From Geminocystis sp. NIES-3709 (GTDB lineage: Bacteria > Cyanobacteriota > Cyanobacteriia > Cyanobacteriales > Cyanobacteriaceae), in the NCBI RefSeq assembly GCF_001548115.1, contig NZ_AP014821.1, positions 2,483,262 to 2,547,261 of the forward strand: a stretch of DNA of 64,000 nt, read 5' to 3'. Shown here one piece after another: positions 45,108 through 55,844 of the stretch (the stretch's first letter is position 1; each line of letters opens with the position of its first letter). The notes below the pieces were generated by a model. It made no database searches. It was not told where the DNA came from and was given only the letters and a program-made list of their open reading frames with translations. Made by a program: the position numbers and the translations under genes.

Positions 45108-45174
45108 TTAAGTTCGATCGATCCCTTCTTGGTACAATTTGTGTAATCGATCGATATTCTCATCTGAGGTTTCC
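45108..45174 (-). pseudogene. chlH 3'-end remnant B (coding side)
   Basis: 45125-45174 aligns without gaps to 48272-48321 of chlH with 5 mismatches in 50. On the minus strand it reads ETSDENIDRLHKLYQEGIDRT-stop, against [22 protein letters not shown] in ChlH. The match to the tail then fades and a stop is reached at 45108-45110. It shares with remnant A only the 23-bp core equal to chlH 48272-48294. Same orientation as chlH. Confidence 0.8.
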
Positions 45175-45194
45175 AATTAAAATTCGATTTTATG

Positions 45195-45857
45195 TTAAAG
45201 TTTTATTGAAATATGAATTAATTGTTCTTCTGTTTTAGTAATAGTTGATGGAAATAAATTCGTTTCAAAATTCAATGTTTGTTGATATTTTATAAATGCT
45301 GTATTGTAAAAATTTTGTAAGATAAATTTCATAAAAACATTAGGAGTAAGAGGGGAAGAAACTGGAATACGACAGTTTTTAAATTGACCTAAAGTTAAAT
45401 GACATTTCGGATGATATATTTCACTAAAATTTTTGGGATCATAATCAAATCTAATTGGTGTAGGTAAAATATCCTTAGCAATTATATCTGCATAAATCTC
45501 GTCATCTTCATAAATCTCTGGTTCATTATGAAAAGACTCTAAAAAAGGTGAGGGGAAAAATGCTAATCTATGAGAAATTAATTGATTATTTTGAAAAGTA
45601 TACAAAATTTGTATTAAAGCACCATCTAACAATTTAAAATTAAAGTTTCTATGTTTGTTTAGTTCTTCATATATATACTGATAAGAAATATTCTTTAGAG
45701 CAATGGATAAATCAAGCATATTAGAATAACCGATAATGATTTGATTATTGCTAGCTTTTTGTTGAGACGGATAATTTTGATCATCACATAGTCCTACTTC
45801 AATTAATTTAGAAGTTATATTCTGAACTTCTTTAAAAATATTGTTACAAGTAATCAT
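45195..45857 (-). CDS. DUF2290-type protein, partner of the helicase gene
   Basis: 220 residues, soluble. The C-terminal half carries IYHPKCHLTLGQFKNCRIPVSSPLTP and FMKFILQNFY, which I associate with the DUF2290 family. No catalytic motif is apparent apart from conserved-looking His and Cys in that stretch. The gene starts 3 bp after the helicase stop, so the two form one transcription unit. Helicase + DUF2290 pairs are of unknown function; the company of a toxin-antitoxin pair suggests a defence role, which is an inference. Confidence 0.7.
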   Translation of the reverse strand: MITCNNIFKEVQNITSKLIEVGLCDDQNYPSQQKASNNQIIIGYSNMLDLSIALKNISYQYIYEELNKHRNFNFKLLDGALIQILYTFQNNQLISHRLAFFPSPFLESFHNEPEIYEDDEIYADIIAKDILPTPIRFDYDPKNFSEIYHPKCHLTLGQFKNCRIPVSSPLTPNVFMKFILQNFYNTAFIKYQQTLNFETNLFPSTITKTEEQLIHISIKL

Positions 45858-45860
45858 TTG

Positions 45861-47990
45861 TTAAAAAACATTTTTAAATTTTTCGATTAATTCTGGTGAT
45901 AAATCATCCTTATTTATTTCACCTTTTTCTACCGATTCAAGAATACTTTTTAAATCTCTTTCTACTTTGATTACAGTTTTTTGCTTGGGAGAAGAAATAT
46001 CCCTATTTACTAATTTTAATTGTTCTCGTTGTGATGCAGTTGGGTATTTAAAATTTAACGTAAAATTATTTTCTTTTATCCTGTCAAATTCTTCCTCTAA
46101 ATATTTCATATCTGAACCATATCCAATTACTCTTAACCATGCTTTACTTCTTGTCATTGCAGTAAAAAGTATATTTCTTTTTTTGACGAGTTGATTTCCA
46201 GCAAAACATTCTTGAGCATTAATTAAATAAATCATAGCGGCTTCATTTCCTTTAGCCCTGAAAATACTTGTAAAAATTATTGCGTCATCCTGAAAAAAAG
46301 TATCTCTTGAACTTGTAACACCAGCAATATTAGAGTTGATTCGTTGCTGAAAAAGTAAATCTCTTGCTTTTCCTACCTTATTTCTTAACGTGGTTGCTTC
46401 TGGATGAATGACCATAATATCACTACATTTAAGTTCATCTTCTTCTAAATTAGTTTTTATTTGGCTTACAAGCCATTCAATTTGCTCTTGATTATTATTA
46501 AATGTTTTAAACTGAATTAAATCTTCAATGAGAGAATGAGACTCTAAAAAAGTAGGGCTAGTTTTTTCTTTTCTTGCCAAATGTGCATTTTGTCCTTCTT
46601 GCAAACCTTCATTTGATATATTTTCATAACCTATCTCAAACCATAATTCTTTCTGATCAAACATCGAAATCAAACCTTTTTCTCTATAAATTCCAAAACC
46701 TAAAGCATGAGCCGAAGTTAATATGGGTCGAGAATTACGATAACAGGTATCTAAAATAATATCTTGTTGGGGCTTCCCTTTAACATTTTCCAGCCTAACT
46801 TGCGGATTACCATGAATATCAGTACCAAATAAAAATTCGGGTGATTTCATAGACATCTCATTTAAGTTTTGTAGTTCATCATAAGCATACACAAGACGTT
46901 TAGGTTTTTTGAGAATACCATAACAAAGTTTAATAAAATATTCTGAAAGGTCTTGAGCTTCATCTATTAAAATTACGTCATAGTATTCTTGAAAATCATT
47001 AACTTGGTTTAATGCTTTTTGACACACTACTTCAAACTCATTTTCATGACTGTAGGTAATTGATTTTGCCGAATTAAAATCTAAATATTCGACATTGTGT
47101 TTTTGACAAAATTGATAATATATTCCATTTTCTTTGGGACTTCCCCATGAATGAATAACTTTAACTTTTTCCCAATTTGGTTCTCTGTTAGTTTTTTCAA
47201 AAGTAAAACGATTTATTAAATCTTTAAATTGATCTTTTAATGAGCGAGTATAAAAGGTAACTGCTATATCTAAATCAGGATTTGTTGCATGAAGATAAGC
47301 AACTTTTAACGCTAAGACAATGGTTTTTCCTGAACCTGCCAAGCCTCTAATTCTTTGTACACCTTCTACTGTTTCAATTACTGCACGACTTTGATCTCGA
47401 TCTAAATTTGCGATCGAATCTTCTAAATGTTTTAACTTTGTACCCCTTGAATTTTCTTTTTTGACATAATTTCGAGAACGACTTTTGCGAATAGTTGTTA
47501 TATCTTCTATTACTGAATTTAAAACATTAAAATAATTATTTTTAGTCCATTTTTTTGTTTCGTCGTCTATAAAAGTTTGTAAATCATTCTCATTGATAAG
47601 AATAGGATAATCTTCTGAAATATTGTCTGGCTTTTTTTGCCATGCAGGAGCATAGGTAACAACAGAAATTGCGACCACTAAATTTCTTCTTTCATTTAAG
47701 TCTTTATGTAACTTCAGTTTTGACTCCATTTTTGTATAACAGTCATCCTGAATTGCTTCAATGTCAATATTATGATTCACTCCCTCAACTATATGAAAAA
47801 TAATAATTCCATGTTGTTTAGATACCAACAACGCATCAATAGGAAATCCTCCTTGAGAAGTTCCAATAATCGGATAAGCAATATATAACCTTCCCTCAAT
47901 ATCACTTATATTCTCGAAATAGTTAGCCAACTTTTCGGAAGAATTGGGCTTATTTGATTTCCCTCGAATAATATCAACCATAGTTGTCAA
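45861..47990 (-). CDS. Superfamily 1 helicase with N-terminal nuclease-like domain
   Basis: 709 residues. Residues about 25-90 look like a NERD or PD-(D/E)xK-type nuclease fold (YIAYPIIGTSQGGFPIDALLV, GIIIFHIVEG), but the usual E-x-K is not intact. The helicase core has Walker A GLAGSGKT (216-223), DEAQD Walker B, a CYRNSRPI motif IV region and, near the C-terminus, FTSIFRAKGNEAAMIYLIN and NILFTAMTRSKAWLRVIGYG, the UvrD/Rep-type motifs V and VI. It would unwind DNA or RNA using ATP. Its only partner is the DUF2290 gene, 3 bp downstream. The pair lies between chlH and a chlH remnant. Confidence 0.82.
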   Translation of the reverse strand: MTTMVDIIRGKSNKPNSSEKLANYFENISDIEGRLYIAYPIIGTSQGGFPIDALLVSKQHGIIIFHIVEGVNHNIDIEAIQDDCYTKMESKLKLHKDLNERRNLVVAISVVTYAPAWQKKPDNISEDYPILINENDLQTFIDDETKKWTKNNYFNVLNSVIEDITTIRKSRSRNYVKKENSRGTKLKHLEDSIANLDRDQSRAVIETVEGVQRIRGLAGSGKTIVLALKVAYLHATNPDLDIAVTFYTRSLKDQFKDLINRFTFEKTNREPNWEKVKVIHSWGSPKENGIYYQFCQKHNVEYLDFNSAKSITYSHENEFEVVCQKALNQVNDFQEYYDVILIDEAQDLSEYFIKLCYGILKKPKRLVYAYDELQNLNEMSMKSPEFLFGTDIHGNPQVRLENVKGKPQQDIILDTCYRNSRPILTSAHALGFGIYREKGLISMFDQKELWFEIGYENISNEGLQEGQNAHLARKEKTSPTFLESHSLIEDLIQFKTFNNNQEQIEWLVSQIKTNLEEDELKCSDIMVIHPEATTLRNKVGKARDLLFQQRINSNIAGVTSSRDTFFQDDAIIFTSIFRAKGNEAAMIYLINAQECFAGNQLVKKRNILFTAMTRSKAWLRVIGYGSDMKYLEEEFDRIKENNFTLNFKYPTASQREQLKLVNRDISSPKQKTVIKVERDLKSILESVEKGEINKDDLSPELIEKFKNVF

Positions 47991-48019
47991 AAAAGAGTTT
48001 ATCAGTAAATAATGTGATA

Positions 48020-48032
48020 TGGCTTTGTTGCA
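48020..48032 (+). mobile_element. Possible IS5-type terminal sequence
   Basis: GGCTTTGTTGCAC matches the common terminal sequence of IS5-family elements (GGCTTTGTTGCA). No opposing end or transposase is nearby, so at best it is a relic. It lies between chlH and the helicase gene. Confidence 0.2.
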
Positions 48033-48193
48033 CGAATTACTTGAATTTATCTTTTAAAACTTTTAATAATCTTTTTTTCAAAATAATCGCTTATAGATAG
48101 CTTTAATAAACTATTATAACAAACAAGCATGAATAGAACTCTCTCAAAATTTATGATTCGCTTTATTTAGAGTTGTTGCAAAATAAGTGATAA

Positions 48194-48214
48194 AGGTGAG
48201 CATTTAGCCCACCT
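48194..48214 (-). terminator. Probable terminator after chlH
   Basis: On the minus strand an 8-bp stem (AGGTGGGC / GCTCACCT, one G-U pair) with loop UAAAU is followed by UUUAUCACUUAUUUU. It starts about 28 nt beyond the chlH stop. The T tract is imperfect. Confidence 0.55.
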
Positions 48215-48242
48215 AATAATGATTTGATGAAAGAGTTAATTA

Positions 48243-51200
48243 TTACTCAATGCCTTCGATACGATCTTCTGCTTCTTGATACAGTTGTTGTAATCGATCG
48301 ATATTCTCCTCTGAGGTTTCCCAGTAACCACGCCCGTTAACTTCTAAGAGGGTGCTTACCATTCGGCGGAAAGAGTTGGGGTTTAAATCCATTAACCGTT
48401 TACACATTTCTTCATCTCGGATAAAGGTGGTGTTGGTGTCTTCATAAACCCAGTTATCCACTGCGTCGGCGGTGGCACTCCAGCCCATAGTATTAACAAG
48501 ACGTTTGGACAATTCCCTTACTCCTTCGTAACCGTGAGATAACATCCCTTCGTACCATTTGGGATTTAATAACTTGGTACGCGCATCTAAACGCACGGTT
48601 TCTGATAAGGTACGCACTTGAGCGTTAGCGGTGGTAGTGTCTGCGATATATGCGGCAGGTTTTTTACCGTCATCTCTCAAACTTGCCACAACTTTGGTAG
48701 GATCAGAGTCGAAATAGTGGGAGACATCCGTTAAGCTAATTTCAGAAGAATCAAGGTTTTGGAAGGTTGCATCCGCAGTTTTTAAGGATTTCTCAAAAAT
48801 GCCTCGACTTTCATCCATTACCCCCGGATTATCGGAGTTAAAGGCAAAAGATTTACGATTTAAGTACATATCTCGCAATTCTTGCTCTTCTTCCCAACTG
48901 CTGTTTTCTACCGCTAGGTTAACGTTAGAGGAATATGATCCCGATGCGTTGGAAAATACACGGGTTGCTGCTTGACGTAGATTAATGCCCATTTCTTCAG
49001 CTTGTGCTAAAGCGTGTTTACGAACAAAATTCATCTCTAAAGGTTCATCGGCTTCGGCAGCTTTTTTCACCGCTTGATCAAGTAAATTCATTTGATTGAT
49101 GAATAGATCGCGAAACACACCTGAACAGTTAACAACTACATCAATACGAGGTCTGTCTAATTCTTCTAAGGGGATTAATTCAAGTTTGTTGACGCGCCCT
49201 AAAGCATCAGGCACGGGTTTAACTCCAATCATCCACATAATTTGAGCTAAGGATTCGCCATAGGTTTTGATGTTATCTGTTCCCCATAATACACAAGCGA
49301 TCGTCTCTGGATATTTTCCGCCGTTGTCGATCTTTTGACGCTCTAAGAGTCTGTCCACAACGATTTTAGCCGATTGTACTGCCGCCAAAGTGGGGATTTT
49401 TTGAGGATCGAGGGCATGAATATTTTTACCCGTAGGCAATACATTAGGGTTACGAATGGGATCGCCTCCAGGGCCTGGTAGTACATATTCACCTTCAAGG
49501 GCTTTTAACAACGCACCTAATTCATTATCAGCACAAACTTGCTCTAAGCAAAATTCGAGGTATTCAAAAAGGGGTTTAAGAGCTTTTTCGTCAACTTTGG
49601 TGTAACCTAATTCATGTAATTTAGCTACCCAAGGCTCTTTTTTGCCCATATTAAAGAAGTTGAGCTTAGAAACGAAAGAAACTCGTCCTTCGGCGTTGAT
49701 TTGCTCCTCTACTAAGGCTCTTACTGCCGCTCTGGTGGCTTCGGTGATGTTTTGTAATAACTCCACATCCGCTAAAACACCTTTATCAGCATTGCGGTAA
49801 ATATCTTCAATTTTACGATCAATACTATTAGCGATAATGGTAGTTAAGGCTAAAATACCCTCATCTTCTCTGTCTAAACTAGCGATATTGACAAGGGTTG
49901 CGATCGCCTCTTCAGCAGTAGGAGGTTTACCAACAACGTGCAATCCACAAGGAAGTAAACGAGATTCAATTTCCATCAATTTACGATAGACTGAGCCAAC
50001 AATATGATCTCTTTCATCCTGAGTCATGGTGCTAGAGTCGATCATCTGTGCTTCCTGCCCTTGGGGAGTAGCAATTTCAGGTATGTCTTTATCTAGGTTA
50101 CAAATTCGAGCTTTATCAACGATGGTGTTAACAATTTGGATCGCCCGTCCACTATCTTTTAAACTTTGATAAGAACCGATTAACTCGCTTAATTCCTCTA
50201 AACCTTTATATAATCCTGCGTTTTCGGCGGGGGGAGTAAGGTAAGAAATTGTAGCGGCATAACTACGACGTTTCGCAATGGTTGCCTCACTAGGGTTGTT
50301 AGCGGCGTAGTAATAGATGTTGGGAATATTACCGATTAAACTATCAGGGTAACAGTCACCAGACATTCCCATTTGTTTACCTGGCATAAATTCTAATGAT
50401 CCGTGTGTTCCAAAATGCAACACAGCATCGACACCCCAAACTTTTTCAAGGTAGGTATAGTATGCAGCAAAACCGTGATGAGGAGAAGCCGATCGAGAGA
50501 ATAGTAGTCTCATGGGATCGCCTTCGTAACCGAAAGTAGGTTGTACACCAATGAAGACGTTACCGAATTCTTTACCGTAGATTAACAGGTTTTGTCCATC
50601 ACTGTTGAGATGCCCCGGAGGTGCGCCCCAGTTTTCTTCTAATTTTTTGGAGTAGGGGGTTAAACGCTCGTATTCTTCCACACTCATGCGATAGGCTACG
50701 TTTAATTCAGGGCTAGAATATTGGGCTTGGGCATCGTGAATCACCATCTCCATCAATTCTTTAGCGGTTTCAGGCACGTCTTGCACGTCATAGCCGTTGT
50801 TTTTCATGGCTTTTAGTACTTCATGGATTGAGCCGAAAACGTCTAAATAAGCTGCTGTACCAACGTTACCTTTATCGGGTGGGAAGCTAAAGACGGTAAT
50901 TGCTAATTTTTTGTCAATTTTGGGTTTTTTCCGTAAATTTGTCCATTTTAAAGCCCGTCCTGCGATCGCCTCAACTCTGTCTTGTAAGGTGATAGAGCGT
51001 CCAGTATTACCATCACGCCCTGATAAAATTATAGGCTCGATCGCACCGTCTAACTCAGGGATAGCGATTTGTAGGGCAACTTGAATAGGATGCAAACCGA
51101 GATCACTTTCTTCCCATTCTTCGGTAGTTTGAAAGACGAGAGGTAAAGCCACCATATAAGGGCGATTCAAACGTTTTAAGGATTCTACTGCTTTTGGGTG

Positions 51201-52265
51201 ATCTTGTCGTGCAGGACCTCCTACAAGAGCAAATCCTGTTAAAGAGACGACAGCATCCACGATGGGTAAAGGCTCAACACCTTGCACTGCTTTATCTAAG
51301 AAATATTCGTCAACGGGTTTAGAGAAATCCAAGCCACCAGCAAAAACCGGTATAACTCTTGCCCCACGATATTCAAATTCCTGTAACATTGCCACATAAT
51401 GGGCATCATCACCAGTGACAAGATGAGTTCTTTGTAAGACTAAGCCTACAGTAGGTGCAAGAGGATCTTTTAAATCATCATTGATGTCATCACGAGTATT
51501 GTACCAGTTAAGATATTCCTTGACATCTTCAAACATTTTCGGTGCTAAAGGATGCCAAATCCCCATATCAGGATAGACGACAGGCTCGTTATAATCCCTA
51601 TTACCGAGTAAGGATTTTTCTCCCGTGAAGACGTATTTATCAGCTAACATCAAGAAGAAGTTTTCGAGGTTATCGGATGAACCACCCAACCAATACTGAA
51701 AACTTAACATGAAGTTGCGCGCGTCTTGGGCTTTTTCTACGGGGAGATATTTTAAGACGGTGGGAAGGGTGCGTAATAACTTGAGCATCGCATCTTCAAA
51801 ACCAGCACCTGACTTCTGTTTACGTTTTTTCATAAACTCGCCGATGACGCTTTTGCTTTGCCCTAATTGCGCCATGCTGAAAGTACCCATTTTATTGAGT
51901 CGCATGACTTCAGGCATGGAGGGGAAAACCACGGCAGCATCGAGATTGTCACGATGAGGAGTAACGGCATCGACAACTTTTTGGGCTAAGTCTTCGATAA
52001 AGATAAGAGAAGCAATGAAAATATTTGCTTGGGATACGTCTTTTTTAAATTCTTCGTAGTTTTCTGGACTTCGTAACTCTTCTATTAAATAACCACTTAC
52101 CTCGATCGCAAGGTTTGGATTATGATTATTAATGGATTTGATTGCTCCAGAAATGGCACTTTGATATTGTGATTCTAACACCACATAAACCACTTTCATT
52201 AAAGCACGTCCTTGTAGATCTTCTGGTGCTATATGTCGGATGGCGGATTTTACGTTTGTAAACAT
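48243..52265 (-). CDS. chlH: Magnesium chelatase subunit H
   Basis: 1340 residues, full length for ChlH. Recognised by [26 protein letters not shown] at the N-terminus, the CobN/ChlH core ([56 protein letters not shown]) and the C-terminal [27 protein letters not shown]. ChlH binds protoporphyrin IX and Mg2+, and with ChlI/ChlD inserts Mg as the first step to chlorophyll. Its last ~85 bp recur, decayed, at 44492-44550 and 45108-45174. A terminator follows. The gene is intact, unlike the remnants. Confidence 0.97.
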   Translation of the reverse strand: MFTNVKSAIRHIAPEDLQGRALMKVVYVVLESQYQSAISGAIKSINNHNPNLAIEVSGYLIEELRSPENYEEFKKDVSQANIFIASLIFIEDLAQKVVDAVTPHRDNLDAAVVFPSMPEVMRLNKMGTFSMAQLGQSKSVIGEFMKKRKQKSGAGFEDAMLKLLRTLPTVLKYLPVEKAQDARNFMLSFQYWLGGSSDNLENFFLMLADKYVFTGEKSLLGNRDYNEPVVYPDMGIWHPLAPKMFEDVKEYLNWYNTRDDINDDLKDPLAPTVGLVLQRTHLVTGDDAHYVAMLQEFEYRGARVIPVFAGGLDFSKPVDEYFLDKAVQGVEPLPIVDAVVSLTGFALVGGPARQDHPKAVESLKRLNRPYMVALPLVFQTTEEWEESDLGLHPIQVALQIAIPELDGAIEPIILSGRDGNTGRSITLQDRVEAIAGRALKWTNLRKKPKIDKKLAITVFSFPPDKGNVGTAAYLDVFGSIHEVLKAMKNNGYDVQDVPETAKELMEMVIHDAQAQYSSPELNVAYRMSVEEYERLTPYSKKLEENWGAPPGHLNSDGQNLLIYGKEFGNVFIGVQPTFGYEGDPMRLLFSRSASPHHGFAAYYTYLEKVWGVDAVLHFGTHGSLEFMPGKQMGMSGDCYPDSLIGNIPNIYYYAANNPSEATIAKRRSYAATISYLTPPAENAGLYKGLEELSELIGSYQSLKDSGRAIQIVNTIVDKARICNLDKDIPEIATPQGQEAQMIDSSTMTQDERDHIVGSVYRKLMEIESRLLPCGLHVVGKPPTAEEAIATLVNIASLDREDEGILALTTIIANSIDRKIEDIYRNADKGVLADVELLQNITEATRAAVRALVEEQINAEGRVSFVSKLNFFNMGKKEPWVAKLHELGYTKVDEKALKPLFEYLEFCLEQVCADNELGALLKALEGEYVLPGPGGDPIRNPNVLPTGKNIHALDPQKIPTLAAVQSAKIVVDRLLERQKIDNGGKYPETIACVLWGTDNIKTYGESLAQIMWMIGVKPVPDALGRVNKLELIPLEELDRPRIDVVVNCSGVFRDLFINQMNLLDQAVKKAAEADEPLEMNFVRKHALAQAEEMGINLRQAATRVFSNASGSYSSNVNLAVENSSWEEEQELRDMYLNRKSFAFNSDNPGVMDESRGIFEKSLKTADATFQNLDSSEISLTDVSHYFDSDPTKVVASLRDDGKKPAAYIADTTTANAQVRTLSETVRLDARTKLLNPKWYEGMLSHGYEGVRELSKRLVNTMGWSATADAVDNWVYEDTNTTFIRDEEMCKRLMDLNPNSFRRMVSTLLEVNGRGYWETSEENIDRLQQLYQEAEDRIEGIE

Positions 52266-52672
52266 TAAGTTGTAAACTCCTAGTTTTTGAAATTAAAGAA
52301 ATATATTAAGTATTATGACAGAGCAAAAAAATTGGCTCTTTATAGTTTTTATCATGAAAATAGGCTCTTTTACCTACTAACCCTTTAATCTTTACGGTAA
52401 TCCGTAGTTTTTCGTTACATCCCTTTACATTTTAAAAAGTGGGGATTTCGTGTCATTTATCATTTGTTACTTATCATTTTTTAATCAGGACTAATTACTA
52501 ATCTTTCATTTTCAGTACTTACAATAGTTTAAAATTCTTTTTTATTTAAGTATTTTATAGTTGGTATCAAGATGTTTATCAACTAAAAATAGTAGTATTA
52601 AAAATTCTTTTTTATTAATAATATAAAATACTAGCTATAATGTTTATATTTTATTTTTTAATTCATCAATCT
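52266..52672. other. Intergenic region upstream of chlH
   Basis: 407 bp. It should carry the chlH promoter and leader (leftward) and that of the LprI-like gene (rightward). A direct repeat TTAAAATTCTTTTTTATT-like occurs at about 52528 and 52598, each followed by TATTTTATAG or ATAAAATACTAG. No regulator site was recognised. Confidence 0.45.
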
Positions 52673-53089
52673 ATGAATAGGATCTTTAGATTAACTTTTT
52701 TGTCATTTTTTATATCAATTATTTCTTTATCCTCTGTTCGATCGCAAGTTATAACTCCAGAAAATCGTGATTGGGACAGTTTTATTCAAACAGAAGAGAG
52801 TAATTCGGAGATGAAAATGAAGGAAAGTGAAGCGATCGAAATATTAAATAATCGACTTAAAGAAGTAATTAATAAAATAAATTTATCCTTAGATTTAGAA
52901 GGACAAAATTTATTAAAAAAATCTCAGTTAACATGGATAGATTATGCTCAAGCTAAATGTGAATTGATGGCGGATAAATTCCGAGGTGGTACTCATCAAG
53001 GTTTGGCTTATGGTTATTGTTTTATTGAAGAACAAGTTAACCGAATTAAAGAGTTAATTGCGATCGAAAATGATCATAATAATTTGTAA
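52673..53089 (+). CDS. Exported LprI-like (DUF1311) protein
   Basis: 138 residues from the ATG at 52673 (MNRIFRLTFLSFFISIISLSSVRSQ), which gives a clean signal peptide; an ATG 33 nt upstream would add a hydrophobic but less typical start. The mature part has two Cys and the family pattern KKSQLTWIDYAQAKCELMAD...GYCFIEEQVNRIKEL. DUF1311 proteins include a lysozyme inhibitor from mycobacteria; the substrate here is not known. Probably periplasmic. Confidence 0.78.
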   Translation: MNRIFRLTFLSFFISIISLSSVRSQVITPENRDWDSFIQTEESNSEMKMKESEAIEILNNRLKEVINKINLSLDLEGQNLLKKSQLTWIDYAQAKCELMADKFRGGTHQGLAYGYCFIEEQVNRIKELIAIENDHNNL

Positions 53090-53105
53090 ATAAATCTATT
53101 TAAAA

Positions 53106-54014
53106 CTAGAATTGAATACGATCACGAACATTATTTCCTAACTCGACATTTTTTTCGATAAAATCAATAATTTTATCAGCGACATCAATTTGACTGGCTT
53201 TTTCAATGCCTTCTAATCCGGGAGAAGAATTCACCTCCATAACTACAGGGCCATGGTTCGATCGTAATAGGTCAACACCTGCTATTCTTAAACCCATAGC
53301 TTTTGCTGAACGAATAGCCGTACTTCTTTCCTCTGGGGTAAGTTTAATTTTTTCAGCTTTGCCACCTCTATGTAAGTTCGATCGAAAATCTCCCTCCGGC
53401 CCCTGTCTTTTCATGGCCGCTACAACTTTATTCCCTACCACAAAACAACGAATATCTGCACCTCCGGCCTCTTTAATGAACTCTTGTACTAAAATATTCG
53501 CATTTAATCCTCGAAAGGCTTGAATTACAGACTTTGCCGCCTGATAAGTTTCTGCCAAGACAACCCCAATGCCTTGAGTACCTTCTAATAGTTTTATCAC
53601 TAAGGGCGCACCCCCTACAGTTTCAATTAAACCGTCAATATCTTCCGTATCATGGGCAAAACCAGTTACAGGTAATCCTATGCCCTCTCGTGCTAAAATT
53701 TGTACACAACGTAATTTATCTCTCGATCGAGAAATTGCCTGAGATTCATTTGCACTAAATACCCCCATCACTTCAAATTGTCTTACCACCGCTAAACCGT
53801 AAAAGGTTTTTGACGCACCAATGCGAGGTATTACCGCATCAAAATTTTCCAAAGGTTTCCCCCCATAAACCACCGTTGGCTTATGAGAAGTAATATTCAT
53901 ATAGCATCTAAGATAATTAACCACCTTCATTTCATGCCCTCGTTTTTCTCCCGCTTCTTTGATTCTTCTTGTGGAATAAAGGCTATTATCTTGAGATAAG
54001 ATAGCTATTTTCAT
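53106..54014 (-). CDS. rimK: RimK-type alpha-L-glutamate ligase
   Basis: 302 residues. Starts [22 protein letters not shown], then [11 protein letters not shown] and the ATP-grasp domain ([55 protein letters not shown]). RimK adds glutamate residues to the C-terminus of ribosomal protein S6; some homologues ligate other substrates. No coding partner is adjacent. Confidence 0.9.
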   Translation of the reverse strand: MKIAILSQDNSLYSTRRIKEAGEKRGHEMKVVNYLRCYMNITSHKPTVVYGGKPLENFDAVIPRIGASKTFYGLAVVRQFEVMGVFSANESQAISRSRDKLRCVQILAREGIGLPVTGFAHDTEDIDGLIETVGGAPLVIKLLEGTQGIGVVLAETYQAAKSVIQAFRGLNANILVQEFIKEAGGADIRCFVVGNKVVAAMKRQGPEGDFRSNLHRGGKAEKIKLTPEERSTAIRSAKAMGLRIAGVDLLRSNHGPVVMEVNSSPGLEGIEKASQIDVADKIIDFIEKNVELGNNVRDRIQF

Positions 54015-54474
54015 AAAAAATTCTTAATCTAACCTGCTTTTTAATCTTTACTATTGTACAACTGCTTATGCCTTCATTAGATTTACTGTGATTAAAGATA
54101 CAAAAATATGGTAAAAGTAAGGATCAAATCATATTCAACCTTTATAAATATTAGGTTTTAAAAGAGTCTAAATTATTACCTCAGTTTGATACAAAATTTA
54201 TGGATAAGATTAATGTACTAGGTATTAGTTGTTAGGTATTCGGTAAATAATTGATGAAAAACTATTAACAATTGATTTTATATAGATTAATTTAGTTAAA
54301 TAACATTTGGCAAAATGAACCTAAAACCTAAAGTGTAAAGCCTAAAACTTGCCCACATCAAAGATTTTTTTCTCGAACTTAGGTAAATTATTAATTATAT
54401 AAATCATTTTAGGATATTTTTCTGATGAATCTAACATTTGTTTTAAGATTAATAAGATCAAAAATTATTCATTC
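54015..54474. other. Intergenic region with dispersed repeat R2
   Basis: 460 bp between rimK and the histidine kinase end; the genes are on the same strand. It is largely filled by R2 copy 2 (54220-54388). The rimK promoter should lie just right of 54014. Nothing else was recognised. Confidence 0.55.
54220..54388 (-). repeat. Dispersed repeat R2, copy 2 (inverted)
   Basis: The reverse complement matches 6092-6249 over almost its whole length. It is slightly longer because of a small insertion with an extra CCTAAAACCTAAAG-like run in the middle. The best conserved part corresponds to 6190-6249. Confidence 0.75.
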
Positions 54475-55731
54475 CTAGAATGTATAAATAGGAATAAAAA
54501 GAGAAAATTGTGAACCTTGATTTTCTTGATTTTTTACCCAATTATAAGGACTAATCAAACTAATTTTAATACCTATTTTATTGCATAATTCTTTGACGAT
54601 CGATAACCCTAAACCAGTACCTAAAATATCACCCTGACTTTGAATACCTCGATAATGTCTCTCAAAAATATGGGGTTGATCTTCGAGAGGAATACCATAA
54701 CCTGTGTCACTAATTTTAATAATTAATTCTTGTTTTTCTTGGCTAATTTCTATCATAATTTTACCATTATTAGGAGTATATTTTACAGCATTTTCTAATA
54801 AATTATTAAGAATTTCGACTAAGGCTTTTTCATTACTTAAAATTAGGGGTAAAGGTTCATTGATTTGATTAAAAACTTTAATATTTTTTTCTTCTGCTAT
54901 AAATTTAATACTATTAATTAAAGGATTTATAATATTTGTTATCTCTAAAGATTCTAATTTTTCAATTTTTTCTGGCAAAAAGAAACTGGTTTGATTTTCA
55001 TTCAAGATAATAATTTCATCGTTATTTCTGACTTCCCATTGTTGATTAAAATCGGCAATTAAATCTTTTAATCGATCGCTTTCTCTAATAATATTTTGTG
55101 TAATTTGATAATTATTTTCGTCCGGTAATAAACGTTTGAGTAATAATTTTGCAAAGGTACGAATAGCGGTTAAAGGGTTACGCAGTTGATGTAAAAAATC
55201 ATCAATATGATCATTTTCTATCGATCGTAATTGTTGTATTTGATTTAATTTTACTTCTTTTATTTGTTCCTTTTGTTCAATAAAACGAGCTAAAGTTATT
55301 GTTTGAGCGATATTTTTTATTTGTAAAATTTCTGATTCCTGCCAAGGATGAGTATTTCTTTTTATAGCAAATAAACCTAATACCATATCCTCATAAATAA
55401 GAGGTAAAATTAATTGATGAGGAGAAGAAGTATCAGGAATATAACGTGTTATTTCTTGAGATAACAAAGAATCTTCTAATACTTGATTATAATCATTTTC
55501 TTTCCTATCTGTAAAATTTTCGGGTAAATAAAATAAAGATTTAATATAATTGTTATAGGAGGTATTCGGATAAATAAAAATGGGAACTAAATTTGTTTTA
55601 TCTAAATTATTATTAGTTAAATAAATAGCTGTTTCTTGAACAAAAAAAGTATTAATAAGTATAGTTAATTGTGCATGACAAATATTTAGAAATTCTCGAC
55701 TAATTTTAATATCTTCTTCATATTCCCTCAT
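54475..55731 (-). CDS. Sensor histidine kinase with GAF domain
   Basis: 418 residues, no membrane segment. N-terminal GAF-like domain (about 15-150), HisKA with the phospho-acceptor H181 (DFLHQLRNPLTAIRTF), and an HATPase domain (NLLENAVKYTPNNGKI as N box, DTGYGIP, GTGLGLSIVKEL). It follows kaiA3 and kaiB3 on the same strand after 224 bp, a gap partly filled by repeat R1. It lacks the KaiB-like N-terminus of SasA. A link to clock output is an inference from position. Confidence 0.85.
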   Translation of the reverse strand: MREYEEDIKISREFLNICHAQLTILINTFFVQETAIYLTNNNLDKTNLVPIFIYPNTSYNNYIKSLFYLPENFTDRKENDYNQVLEDSLLSQEITRYIPDTSSPHQLILPLIYEDMVLGLFAIKRNTHPWQESEILQIKNIAQTITLARFIEQKEQIKEVKLNQIQQLRSIENDHIDDFLHQLRNPLTAIRTFAKLLLKRLLPDENNYQITQNIIRESDRLKDLIADFNQQWEVRNNDEIIILNENQTSFFLPEKIEKLESLEITNIINPLINSIKFIAEEKNIKVFNQINEPLPLILSNEKALVEILNNLLENAVKYTPNNGKIMIEISQEKQELIIKISDTGYGIPLEDQPHIFERHYRGIQSQGDILGTGLGLSIVKELCNKIGIKISLISPYNWVKNQENQGSQFSLFIPIYTF

Positions 55732-55844
55732 AATTCATATCAACTTAGTATAAATTGTTTAACATTATTTTTTAAAAAAGGTTTCAGAAAAGGTGTTAAA
55801 TGACTGTGTAAAATTAATTGTATATATAATGATTATAGAATTAT

